Both the position numbers and the translations under genes were made by a program. A DNA stretch of 64,000 nucleotides from an uncultured Clostridia bacterium (GTDB lineage Bacteria; Bacillota; Clostridia; Oscillospirales; Ruminococcaceae): NCBI GenBank assembly GCA_947627455.1, contig CANQWC010000009.1, positions 1 to 64,000 on the forward strand. The letters are read 5' to 3'. A model generated the notes under the pieces. That model saw only the letters and a list, made by a program, of their open reading frames with translations. It made no database searches and was not told where the DNA came from. This document shows, piece by piece, positions 1 through 7,031 of this stretch; positions within the stretch are counted from its first letter, which is position 1; every line of letters starts with the position of its first letter.

Positions 1-318
1 GAATACAAGATGATTCTTCACTCTGACCAAGGTTCTGTGTATTCGTCCAAAGCGTTTAACGAGCTTTTGCCGATGTATGGCATTACTCGCTCAATGTCAC
101 GCGCAGGGACGCCGACAGATAACGCGGCTATGGAAGCGATTAACGGTTGGATTAAGGCTGAGTTGTTCATGGACCTGCATGTGACCGGGGAAAAGCCTGT
201 GCAAAGTGAGATAGATGACTACATTATTTTCTTCAACGAGCAGCGCCCGGCGTATTCGCTGGGGTACTTGACGCCGAAGCAGTTTAGGGAAACCAATTAT
301 GCAGGAGGTGGTGTATAA
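1..318 (+). CDS. IS3-family transposase OrfB, C-terminal part, cut by window edge
   Basis: The reading frame is open from base 1, so the gene enters from the left. What remains is the end of an rve-type integrase core: HSDQGS carries the second acidic residue of the DDE triad, and DNAAMEAINGWIK carries the catalytic Glu with a Lys seven residues later, the DDE(K) spacing of IS3/IS150 elements. The last stretch (FNEQRPAYSLGYLTPKQF) matches the usual C-terminal end of such transposases. Family members catalyse DNA strand transfer of the insertion sequence. No terminal inverted repeat was identified downstream. The N-terminal part and OrfA lie outside the window, so intactness cannot be judged. 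Confidence 0.9.
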   Translation, partial: EYKMILHSDQGSVYSSKAFNELLPMYGITRSMSRAGTPTDNAAMEAINGWIKAELFMDLHVTGEKPVQSEIDDYIIFFNEQRPAYSLGYLTPKQFRETNYAGGGV

Positions 319-423
319 TGAACAATTTTCTTAGTCTAGTTTTTTTAAATTTGTGTACGATTTTTGTTGACTAGTGCAGTTAATAGGAATTTTACAATCG
401 TGGGGGTATCCATTCGCTGAAAA

Positions 424-955
424 AATGTCCGTTTAGTTTGAAGGCAAAAAATTTTTTGATTGGATACCTGCTTTTTGAAGAAAAAATGTACGTTGTAATA
501 TGAGAGGGAAAAACTTGTCCGTTGTAAAGTGAGAGGAATCATCAAAGCTCTGTTTGGCTTTTCCGGCGCGAGGAAAATTAGCAAAAAGTTTACATTCGCA
601 TACCTGATTATTAGCCAAAATTTTGTCCGTTTAGGGTGAGGGGGAAAATAATTTTGCAGTATTAGTGGACAAACCTGCCTCGAGATGTCCGTTATAAAGT
701 AGAAAGATTTTTCTGATGAGATTGGCAAAAAATCATTTTTCGGTGTGGAAGGAACTGATGGCTTGCAAAATCAAAAAAACTGCATTGAAGGTAATGCAGA
801 AGAAATGCAGTTCACAAAAAATTTACAATCGGATACCTGCTTTTCGTTTGAAAAATGTACGTTATAAGATGGGGAGGATAAATTATGTTCGCATAAAATT
901 TACATTTCAGGTGTCACCAATCGTGCAAAAAATGTCCGTTAAATATAGAGGAGGA
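424..955 (+). repeat. Array of about seven degenerate leader-like repeats
   Basis: A core of the form TGT(C/A)CGTT followed by an A/T stretch and a purine run (GAGAGG, GGGGAGG, GAGGAGG) occurs near 426, 487, 516, 624, 686, 856 and 933. Several copies are preceded at 25-40 bases by TTTACAATCG or TTTACATTCG and GATACCTGCTTTT (near 391, 461, 589, 821, 898). The last copy's purine run is the ribosome binding site of mobC at 962. The array fills the 640-base gap between transposase and mobC; I see no credible gene in it. It may be an origin-of-transfer or iteron-like region, or duplicated 5' leaders left by repeated insertion. Confidence 0.7.
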
Positions 956-961
956 TTTAAA

Positions 962-1360
962 ATGCCAAAGAAATACAACACATCCAAACGCAGCGTTGTC
1001 GTCAAAACTCGTATGACCAATGAGGAGTACACAGACTTCTCCGAGCGAGCAAAGTTTTGCTGAATCAGTCAGTCTGAATTTATCCGTCAGGCAATCGAGA
1101 ATTCGGTCATCAAGCCAATCATCACGGTTTCGCCTGTCAACGAAAAACTTCTGTCGGCTGTCGGTCAGCTAACCGCGCAGCTTGGCAAAATCGGCAGTAA
1201 TCTTAATCAAATCGCAAGATTTTTGAATGAGCATGGCACACCGTACAATTTGCTATCGGACGATGTCCGAGCCGCCATTGCTGACCTCGCCGATCTGAAA
1301 TTTGAAATCTTGCGAAAGGTAGGCGATGCAGTTGGCGACGTTCAAACATTTAAGCTCTAA
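962..1360 (+). pseudogene. mobC: mobC mobilization accessory protein, broken by in-frame TGA
   Basis: MobC-type proteins help the relaxase open DNA at oriT. The ATG at 962 follows a strong GAGGAGG site. The product starts MPKKYNTSKRSVVVKTRMTN, a ribbon-helix-helix-like N-terminus, and reaches ERAKFC before a TGA at 1061-1063. The same frame then continues as ISQSEFIRQAIENSVIKP to a TAA at 1358-1360, including the MobC-typical segment LGKIGSNLNQIARFLN. A single base change (GGA to TGA) would explain the stop, since Gly is common at this point in the family. The end overlaps the relaxase start by 35 bases, as expected of a mobC-mobA pair. TGA terminates many other genes in this window, so recoding is unlikely. 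Confidence 0.85.
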
Positions 1361-2912
1361 AAATTCAGATTACGGCGCTGCAGAGAAATATCTGCTTTTT
1401 GAGCATGATGAGTTCACTAACAAACCCGTTCTTGACAAGAACGGTAAGCTTATTCCTCGTGAAAATTGCTGCTTCACTACTCTAAATTGCGGTGACGATG
1501 ACTTTGCTATCGCCTGTATGAAGTCAAATCTTCAATATGGCAAAAACTGTAGCCGGGGCGATGTCAAATCCCACCACTACATAATCAGTTTTGACCCGCG
1601 CGACAGCATTGAGAATGGGCTGACTGTTGACAGGGCGCAAGCGTTGGGCAAGAAATTTTGTAAGGAGCATTTCGCGGGACATCAGGCAATCGTTTTCACC
1701 CACGCCGACGGTCACAATCATTCGGGCAACATTCATTGTCACATTGTCATCAACAGCTTACGAATTGCTGACGTGCCGCTGCTGCCGTACATGGGCAGAC
1801 CCGCAGATACGAAAGCTGGCTGTAAACACCGCTGTACCGAAGCGGCTATGAATTACTTTCGTGCCGAGGTTATGGAGATGTGTCAGCGTGAGGGATTGCA
1901 CCAGATTGATTTACTTAACGGCAGCAAGGAGCGCATGACTGAGGGCGAATATTGGGAAAGGCGGCGAGGGCAAGCCTAACTATCTGTCAACGGTAAAGCA
2001 ACCAAGTTTGAAACGGACAAGGAAAAGCTGCGGCGGATTATTCGGAAAGTACTTGAAGTTGCGACCGATTTTGAGGATTTTGCGAAGTTACTTTCCCGCG
2101 AGGGCGTGACCGTCAAACAGAGTCGAGGACGGTTGTCATATCTGACTTCCGACCGATCTAAACCTATAACCGCTCGACGCTTGGGAGACGATTTTGACCT
2201 CGCAGCAATAAATGCCGTTTTTGAACATAAATCGCGACAGTTGGCGCAAAATGGAGAGCAAAGCATATCTTCTCGAACGAGTATTCTTGACCGATTACAG
2301 ACGGCAAAAAATGCGAAAATCGACACTTATCACGACAGTATTTCGCGAATGGTCGATGTAACGCCCGAAAAGGGTGCGGGTTTCGAGCATTGGGCAAAAG
2401 TTTTCAATCTCAAGCAGTCGGCGAAGAGCCTTGCAGAGCTTGAAAAATACGGTTTTAAGTCGCTTGGAGATTTGCAAAATGCTATTGCCATTGCAAAAGC
2501 AGATGAGCGTGATTGTAGGGAGGCACTCAAGGCTGTCGAGACTGAGCTTTATGGTAAAAAGGAACTTCAGAAACGTGTAATTGCTTATGCGAACACGAAG
2601 CCTATTCGGGACGAGTATAAAGCTTTGAAGTCTGACAGGGCAAAAGCAAAATATCGTGAAAAGCACGAAAGCGAGTTTATCACTATGGATTCGGCAAAGC
2701 GGTATTTTGCAGAGCACGGTATAACGAAAATCCCGAGCTACAAGACTTTGCAATCGGAAATTGAAAGACTGACATCACAGCAGAATGAACTGTACGCGGA
2801 ATTGAAAGAAAAACGCAGCGAGGCCAAACGGCTGCAAATAATCATGGATAATATAAACCGAACTTTGCACGAAGAATCAAATAAAACCAAGGACAAAAAT
2901 CAAGAAATTTAA
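1326..2912 (+). pseudogene. MobA/MobP-type relaxase, interrupted by in-frame TAA
   Basis: Relaxases nick one strand at oriT and pilot it during conjugation. Residues 1-217 carry the N-terminal relaxase domain with the metal-binding histidine region (HADGHNHSGNIHCHIVIN). A TAA at 1977-1979 stops translation, yet the identical frame resumes directly (LSVNGKATKFETDKEKLRR) and stays open to 2912, covering the helical C-terminal part with coiled-coil character. An intact protein would be about 528 residues. The frame is otherwise undamaged, so the stop is probably recent, or the fragments are still made separately (an internal start exists near 2106). Together with the stop in mobC, it argues that mobilization is lost. 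Confidence 0.85.
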
Positions 2913-2923
2913 GGAGGATAACA

Positions 2924-3181
2924 ATGAAAGATTATGAATCAATCGACCTTTGCGAGTGCTATGAGCCGATGGATTTTCCACCCAAAGAGATTTTGAGAGA
3001 TTGGAAACGAGAGAGCGAACCCAAACCAGAACCTTATTATGGCACAGAATCGGGCGGTGAGAAATTTTTCTACATAGGGAATACCCGCATCAAGGTTTCG
3101 GAACATTTTGCAAAAGACGGCAAACCGTTAGAGAATTTGCTTGAAGATATAATAAAATATTCTGCAAAATCAGCACTTTAA
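2924..3181 (+). CDS. Small TnpW-like protein of the element
   Basis: An 85-residue acidic protein with a strong site (AAGGAGGATAACA before the ATG), 11 bases after the relaxase. The C-terminal half, with GEKFFYIGNTRIKVSEHF followed by LENLLEDIIK, resembles the short transposon-encoded proteins (TnpW-like) that lie beside large serine recombinases in clostridial elements. Its role is not established in what I can recall. The N-terminal half, rich in Glu, Pro and Asp, gives no clue. The position between relaxase and recombinase fits the usual module order. The family call rests on the C-terminal pattern and context only. Confidence 0.6.
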   Translation: MKDYESIDLCECYEPMDFPPKEILRDWKRESEPKPEPYYGTESGGEKFFYIGNTRIKVSEHFAKDGKPLENLLEDIIKYSAKSAL

Positions 3182-3184
3182 AGC

Positions 3185-3213
3185 TTGAAATCATTCCACG
3201 CTTATGATATAAT
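3185..3213 (+). promoter_or_regulatory. Sigma-70-type promoter of recombinase, flanked by inverted repeat
   Basis: TTGAAA (3185-3190), 17-base spacer, TATAAT (3208-3213). A perfect 9-base inverted repeat, CCACGCTTA (3196-3204) and TAAGCGTGG (3226-3234), brackets the -10 box and probable start site, as an operator would. Confidence 0.8.
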
Positions 3214-3341
3214 GAAGCCGTATTGTAAGCGTGGGTGCAATGCAAGCCGGTTTTGCAGCCAATCGGACGTCGCGGACATAAACGCCCGCCCGCTCGTCCT
3301 CTTTGGGCAAAACCCCGCGTGCATGTAAAAAGGAGGTAAAA
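3214..3341 (+). other. Structured 5' leader of recombinase mRNA
   Basis: The transcript would carry about 120 untranslated bases before the recombinase. GGTTTTGC (3249-3256) pairs perfectly with GCAAAACC (3307-3314), enclosing a GC-rich region (ACGCCCGCCCGC) with room for further pairing. The ribosome binding site AGGAGGT is at 3331-3337, right after this domain. No terminator-like U-run follows the helix. Its function is unknown; it could affect translation of the recombinase. Confidence 0.55.
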
Positions 3342-4964
3342 ACGACACCCAACAATGCAAAATATTCAACAGCATTATATATGCGTCTAGCAAGAGATGA
3401 CGAAAATTTCAACAGTATTTCCATAGAAACGCAGAGAAAAGTCCTCAGACAATATGTAAGCGAGAATAATTTAATCGTTTACGACGAGTATGTCGATGAC
3501 GGTTGGAGCGGCACGAACTTTGAACGTCCTGCATTTCAAAGAATGATGTCGGATATTGAAGCGGGAAAAATAAACTGCGTCGTGACAAAAGACCTTAGTC
3601 GTTTTGGCAGGGAGCACGTCACGATGGACTATTATCTGGAATTTGTGTTTCCCGAGATGAACGTCCGCTATATTGCCGTAAACGACAATGAGGACACGGA
3701 TAAAGGTTTATCCGACTTTGTCCCGTTCAAAAACCTGTTTAACGAGTTTATGGCAAAAGATACCAGTCGCAAGGTTAAGGCGGCATTGCACGCGAAATTC
3801 GCAGCAGGTGAGCGTACTTTTTCAATAGCTCCGTTTGGTTATATGCGACACCCCGAGGAGCATAATAAGCTTGCGATTGACCCGGATACCGCTTGGATAA
3901 TTGAAAAGATTTTTGATCTTGCAACACATGGTGCAGGCGCAGGCAAAATTGCTCGGATTCTCATGATAGAAAAAATACCCACCCCGGGATATTTCAACTA
4001 CCAGAAATACGGGCTATTCTCAAAATTCTATGACAACGCTCCTGCTGAAAAGGCTTGCACTTGGACGATTAGCACCGTCAGAGGAATTTTATCTGATGAA
4101 ACGTACATAGGCAATTCTGTCCACGGAAAGCAGACGAACGTGTCCTACAAGAACAAGAAGTCAATTCGCAAGCCCGAAAGCGAATGGTTCAAAGTTGAGA
4201 ACACGCACGAGCCGATTATCTCGAAAGACATTTTTGAACAAGTGCAGGGTCAGATCACAAATCGCAGAAGAAGCACAAAGTCTGGCACCACGCAGATTTT
4301 CGCAGGACTGCTTAAGTGTGCAGACTGTGGTTGGTCGATGAGCTACGGCGGCAGGAAAAACAAAAACTATTCAACAAAGTTTTTTAACTGCTCAAAGTTT
4401 CGACAGCTTGGAAAAGCAGGAGGACAATGCACAGCGCATTACATCAGGTACGACACACTTTATGCTTATGTTCTTGCGAGGTTGCAGGACTGGATTTATC
4501 AGGCACATACTGATGAGAAAGAGCTTCTGAACAGACTATTTAAGACAAGTGACAAAGAATCTGCAAAAGTCCACAAAAAGCAGTCTGCCGAGCTTGCCAA
4601 GGCTGAAAAACGCAAGGCAGAGGTAGACAGACTGTTCGTTAAGCTCTATGAGGATTGGACATCTGAGCGTATTACTGAGTACAACTTCAAGATGTTGTCG
4701 CAGAAGTATCAGGCAGAACAACAAGAACTGATAGAGAAGATTGACAGGCTTAAAACAGAGCTTGCATCTGAAAAGCAGACTACTGCTGACGCTGAAAAAT
4801 GGATTGCCTTAATCAAGCAATACTCCGAACCAACTGAACTGACTGCCGAAATGCTCAACACGCTCATCGAAAAAATAGTCGTACACGAAGCCGTCAAAGA
4901 CCCTGACGGCATCAGAACACAAGAGATCGAGATATTTTACCGCTTCGTAGGTAAAATTGATTAA
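3342..4964 (+). CDS. Large serine recombinase (TnpX type), catalytic Ser position is Ala
   Basis: This family excises and integrates elements through a serine-DNA intermediate. Visible in order are an N-terminal resolvase domain (ETQRKVLRQY, DDGWSGTNFERPAFQRM, TKDLSRFGRE), a recombinase domain (APFGYMRHPEE, TPGYFNYQKYG, GILSDETYIGN), a zinc-ribbon segment (CADCGWSMSYGG, then Cys further on), a coiled coil and a DUF4368-like tail ending FYRFVGKID. The nucleophile normally sits in a Y-x-R-x-S motif; here it reads YMRLARDD, with Ala encoded at 3390-3392. AGGAGGT at 3331-3337 is well placed for an ACG codon at 3342, where ATG would be expected. A TTG at 3303 (upstream of the site) or the ATG at 3381 are alternatives. 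About 540 residues, usual length. Confidence 0.85.
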   Translation, partial: TTPNNAKYSTALYMRLARDDENFNSISIETQRKVLRQYVSENNLIVYDEYVDDGWSGTNFERPAFQRMMSDIEAGKINCVVTKDLSRFGREHVTMDYYLEFVFPEMNVRYIAVNDNEDTDKGLSDFVPFKNLFNEFMAKDTSRKVKAALHAKFAAGERTFSIAPFGYMRHPEEHNKLAIDPDTAWIIEKIFDLATHGAGAGKIARILMIEKIPTPGYFNYQKYGLFSKFYDNAPAEKACTWTISTVRGILSDETYIGNSVHGKQTNVSYKNKKSIRKPESEWFKVENTHEPIISKDIFEQVQGQITNRRRSTKSGTTQIFAGLLKCADCGWSMSYGGRKNKNYSTKFFNCSKFRQLGKAGGQCTAHYIRYDTLYAYVLARLQDWIYQAHTDEKELLNRLFKTSDKESAKVHKKQSAELAKAEKRKAEVDRLFVKLYEDWTSERITEYNFKMLSQKYQAEQQELIEKIDRLKTELASEKQTTADAEKWIALIKQYSEPTELTAEMLNTLIEKIVVHEAVKDPDGIRTQEIEIFYRFVGKID

Positions 4965-5008
4965 AACACAAACACACGTCTTTAAGTTTGTTAAACGGGG
5001 GTCTCCCC

Positions 5009-5074
5009 GCCGCCGAGCGAAGCTCGGCGGCTTGTAGCGGAGGGGGTTCGGGGGAACCCGCAGGGTGCCCCTGA
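5009..5074. repeat. 66-bp interspersed GC-rich repeat, copy A
   Basis: It starts with a perfect 10-base hairpin, GCCGCCGAGC-GAA-GCTCGGCGGC (5009-5031), continues TAGCGGAGGGGGTTC, then a second short hairpin and CCGCAGGGTGCCCC. A near-identical copy lies at 36826-36891. A related hairpin, GCCGAGC-TTC-GCTCGGC, follows at 5121-5137. Confidence 0.85.
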
Positions 5075-5327
5075 CTTGCCGAGCTATGCGAGGCAAATTT
5101 TCATGGAGCTTTGTTGCCCCGCCGAGCTTCGCTCGGCGGCCAGCGCGGAAAGGGTTCGGGGAAACAAACGACGCCCTTTCTTGAGTTAAAAAGGTCACAT
5201 TTGTCAGCGTCGCTTTGCAAAGGCTTGCGCCTTTGCACGACAGCCCTTCTTAAACGGCATGGGTGTCCCCGCCAATAAAAATATCACTTTGTATTTTTTC
5301 ACGAAGCGATTGCGTCAAGTGTGCCCC
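5075..5327. other. Non-coding hairpin-rich spacer
   Basis: No credible gene. Contents are the related hairpin at 5121-5137, a truncated echo of the repeat (AAAGGGTTCGGG, 5150-5161), and a further perfect hairpin, GCAAAGGC-TTGC-GCCTTTGC (5217-5236). The spacer separates the mobile remnant from asnB, which is transcribed toward it. A terminator for asnB is likely here, but I cannot pick one with a clear U-run. Confidence 0.55.
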
Positions 5328-6905
5328 TCACTTCCCGCTCTCGCCATAGTTTGAAAGCACCCTCGCGCTCGGGTCGTTGACGTCGCAGCCCTCCCAGTCC
5401 TTGTTGGGCATCCAGAAGTCCTTGATCATCTGCGATTGGTTCGGATAGTACCTCTCAAAAGTCTCGCGATAGAGCAGCGACTCCTTTGTGAACGGCCGCG
5501 CGTGGTCATATTTTTGCGAGAGATTTTCAAACTCCTCATCGGTGTAATACCCCTCGGCATACTCCTTGAGATAGTCCACCATCGAGTGCCCGACAGCGTC
5601 TGAGAACGCGGCTTTCTCGCGATAGAGAATATCGCGCGGAAGATAATCGCCGTCCTCAAAGGCTTTTCTGAGCAGATATTTACCCTTGTTATATTTGTTG
5701 AGCTTCAGCTCGGGGTTCACCGACATTACATACTCAACAAATTCGAGGTCGCCGAAAGGCACCCTTGCCTCAAGCGAGTTTACCGAGATGCAGCGGTCTG
5801 CGCGCAGAACGTCATACATGTGAAGCTCGCTGATGCGCTTTTCGGCCTCGTTCTGAAAAGCCTCTGCCGACGGCGCAAAATCGGTGTATTTATACCCGAA
5901 GAGCTCGTCAGAAATTTCGCCCGTGAGGATAACCCTGATGTCGGTCTGCTCGTGAATCGCCTTGCAGACCAAGAACATTCCGATGCTTGCGCGAATCGTC
6001 GTGATGTCAAACGTGCCGAGAATGTTGACGACCGTATCAAGCGCCGAAAGAACGTCTTCCTTTGTGATGATGACCTCGGTGTGGTCGCTGCCTATGTACT
6101 CCGCAACCTGCCTCGCGTATTTAAGGTCGATGGCGTCGCCGCTCATGCCGATGGAAAAGGTCCTGATGGGTTCTTTCGATGCCCGTTGAGCCACTGCGCA
6201 GACGAGCGATGAATCAAGCCCGCCCGAGAGCAGATACCCGACCTTTGCGTCGGCGACAAGCCTTTTTTCAATTCCCCTGACGAGCAGGTCGTGAATCTTT
6301 TTCGTGACCTCATCAAGCCCGTCGTCGGAATATTTTTTTGCGTGAGCGACATCGCGGTAACAGATGAACTCTCCGCCCTTGTAGTAATGCCCGGGCGGGA
6401 AAGGCATGATCTTATCGCAGAGCCCGACGAGGTTTTTCGGTTCTGAGGCAAAGATTATGCTTCCCTCGGCGGAATAGCCGTAATAAAGCGGGCGAATGCC
6501 GATGGGGTCGCGTGCGGCGATGAATTCAGAGGTCCTGCCGTCATAGATTATCAGCGCGAATTCCGCGTCGAGCATTTTGAACATCTCAACGCCGTGCTCA
6601 AAATAGAGGGGGAGGAGTATCTCGCAGTCTGAGCCGCTTTTAAAGGAATATTTTTCCGAAAGCTGATTCTTGAGTGCCTCGAAGCCGTAAATTTCGCCGT
6701 TGCAGACGACATAGCTTCCGTTCATCTCAAAGGGCTGCATTCCCTCGGGGGTAAGGCCCATTATCGCAAGCCTATGAAAGCCCAGAATTCCCGCTCCGAC
6801 GTCGATAATCCTCGAATCGTCAGGTCCGCGCGATTTTGTTCTAAGAAATCCCTCGCGAAAGCGTCGGATATCGGGTTTACCGACCGCGCCGATAATTGAA
6901 CACAT
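5328..6905 (-). CDS. asnB: Asparagine synthetase, glutamine-hydrolysing
   Basis: It converts aspartate, glutamine and ATP to asparagine, glutamate and AMP in the cytosol. The ATG at 6905 is chosen because the next residue is the N-terminal nucleophile Cys (MCSIIGAVG), as in class II amidotransferases; a GAGGAA site precedes it. The glutaminase domain spans about residues 1-200 (RGPDD, GFHRLAI, NGEIY, SGSDCEILL). The synthetase domain follows, with the PP-loop pyrophosphate motif LLSGGLDSS near residue 227 and LTGEISDELFGY. At 525 residues it is close to E. coli AsnB (554). It is the last gene of the apparent glnN-amt-asnB run, 126 bases after amt, with a hairpin in the gap. Confidence 0.95.
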   Translation of the reverse strand: MCSIIGAVGKPDIRRFREGFLRTKSRGPDDSRIIDVGAGILGFHRLAIMGLTPEGMQPFEMNGSYVVCNGEIYGFEALKNQLSEKYSFKSGSDCEILLPLYFEHGVEMFKMLDAEFALIIYDGRTSEFIAARDPIGIRPLYYGYSAEGSIIFASEPKNLVGLCDKIMPFPPGHYYKGGEFICYRDVAHAKKYSDDGLDEVTKKIHDLLVRGIEKRLVADAKVGYLLSGGLDSSLVCAVAQRASKEPIRTFSIGMSGDAIDLKYARQVAEYIGSDHTEVIITKEDVLSALDTVVNILGTFDITTIRASIGMFLVCKAIHEQTDIRVILTGEISDELFGYKYTDFAPSAEAFQNEAEKRISELHMYDVLRADRCISVNSLEARVPFGDLEFVEYVMSVNPELKLNKYNKGKYLLRKAFEDGDYLPRDILYREKAAFSDAVGHSMVDYLKEYAEGYYTDEEFENLSQKYDHARPFTKESLLYRETFERYYPNQSQMIKDFWMPNKDWEGCDVNDPSARVLSNYGESGK

Positions 6906-6947
6906 TAAAAATTCCTCATTTCTTGAAAATGGATTATAAGCATCGGC

Positions 6948-6978
6948 GCCTCGGAAAGGGTTACCCCTTGCCCGAGGC
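6948..6978 (-). promoter_or_regulatory. Hairpin in the amt-asnB gap
   Basis: Read on the minus strand, GCCTCGG (6972-6978) pairs with CCGAGGC (6948-6954), with an inner AAGGG/CCCTT helix closed by a GTAA tetraloop. No U-run follows, so it looks like an mRNA processing or stability element rather than a terminator. Confidence 0.6.
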
Positions 6979-7031
6979 ACTGACACATCACTCTTTATAA
7001 CAGGAGAAGCTGTCTTGATTTAAGCGGACAA

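Larger units (their letters stand above)
1..4964 (+). mobile_element. Decayed mobilizable element (IS3 end, mob genes, serine recombinase)
   Basis: This stretch is visibly more AT-rich than the rest of the window and contains only mobility functions: transposase end, mobC, relaxase, TnpW-like protein, and large serine recombinase. That set is typical of clostridial integrative mobilizable elements of the Tn4451/TnpX kind. mobC has an in-frame TGA, the relaxase an in-frame TAA, and the recombinase has Ala at the catalytic serine position, so the element looks immobile. Boundaries are not resolved. The right limit is placed at the recombinase stop because the GC-rich chromosomal repeat starts just after; the left limit is outside the window. 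Confidence 0.75.

Noticed and set aside
345-728. Minus-strand frames within the repeat array
   Set aside because: The translated sequence is a by-product of the repeated AT-rich units, with no ribosome site and no recognisable domain.
424-955. CRISPR array
   Set aside because: Repeats are short, degenerate and irregularly spaced, and no cas gene is in the window.
1061-1063. TGA as a sense codon (Gly or Trp) in mobC
   Set aside because: Many intact genes in this window end in TGA, and the neighbouring relaxase is stopped by TAA, so decay is the simpler reading.
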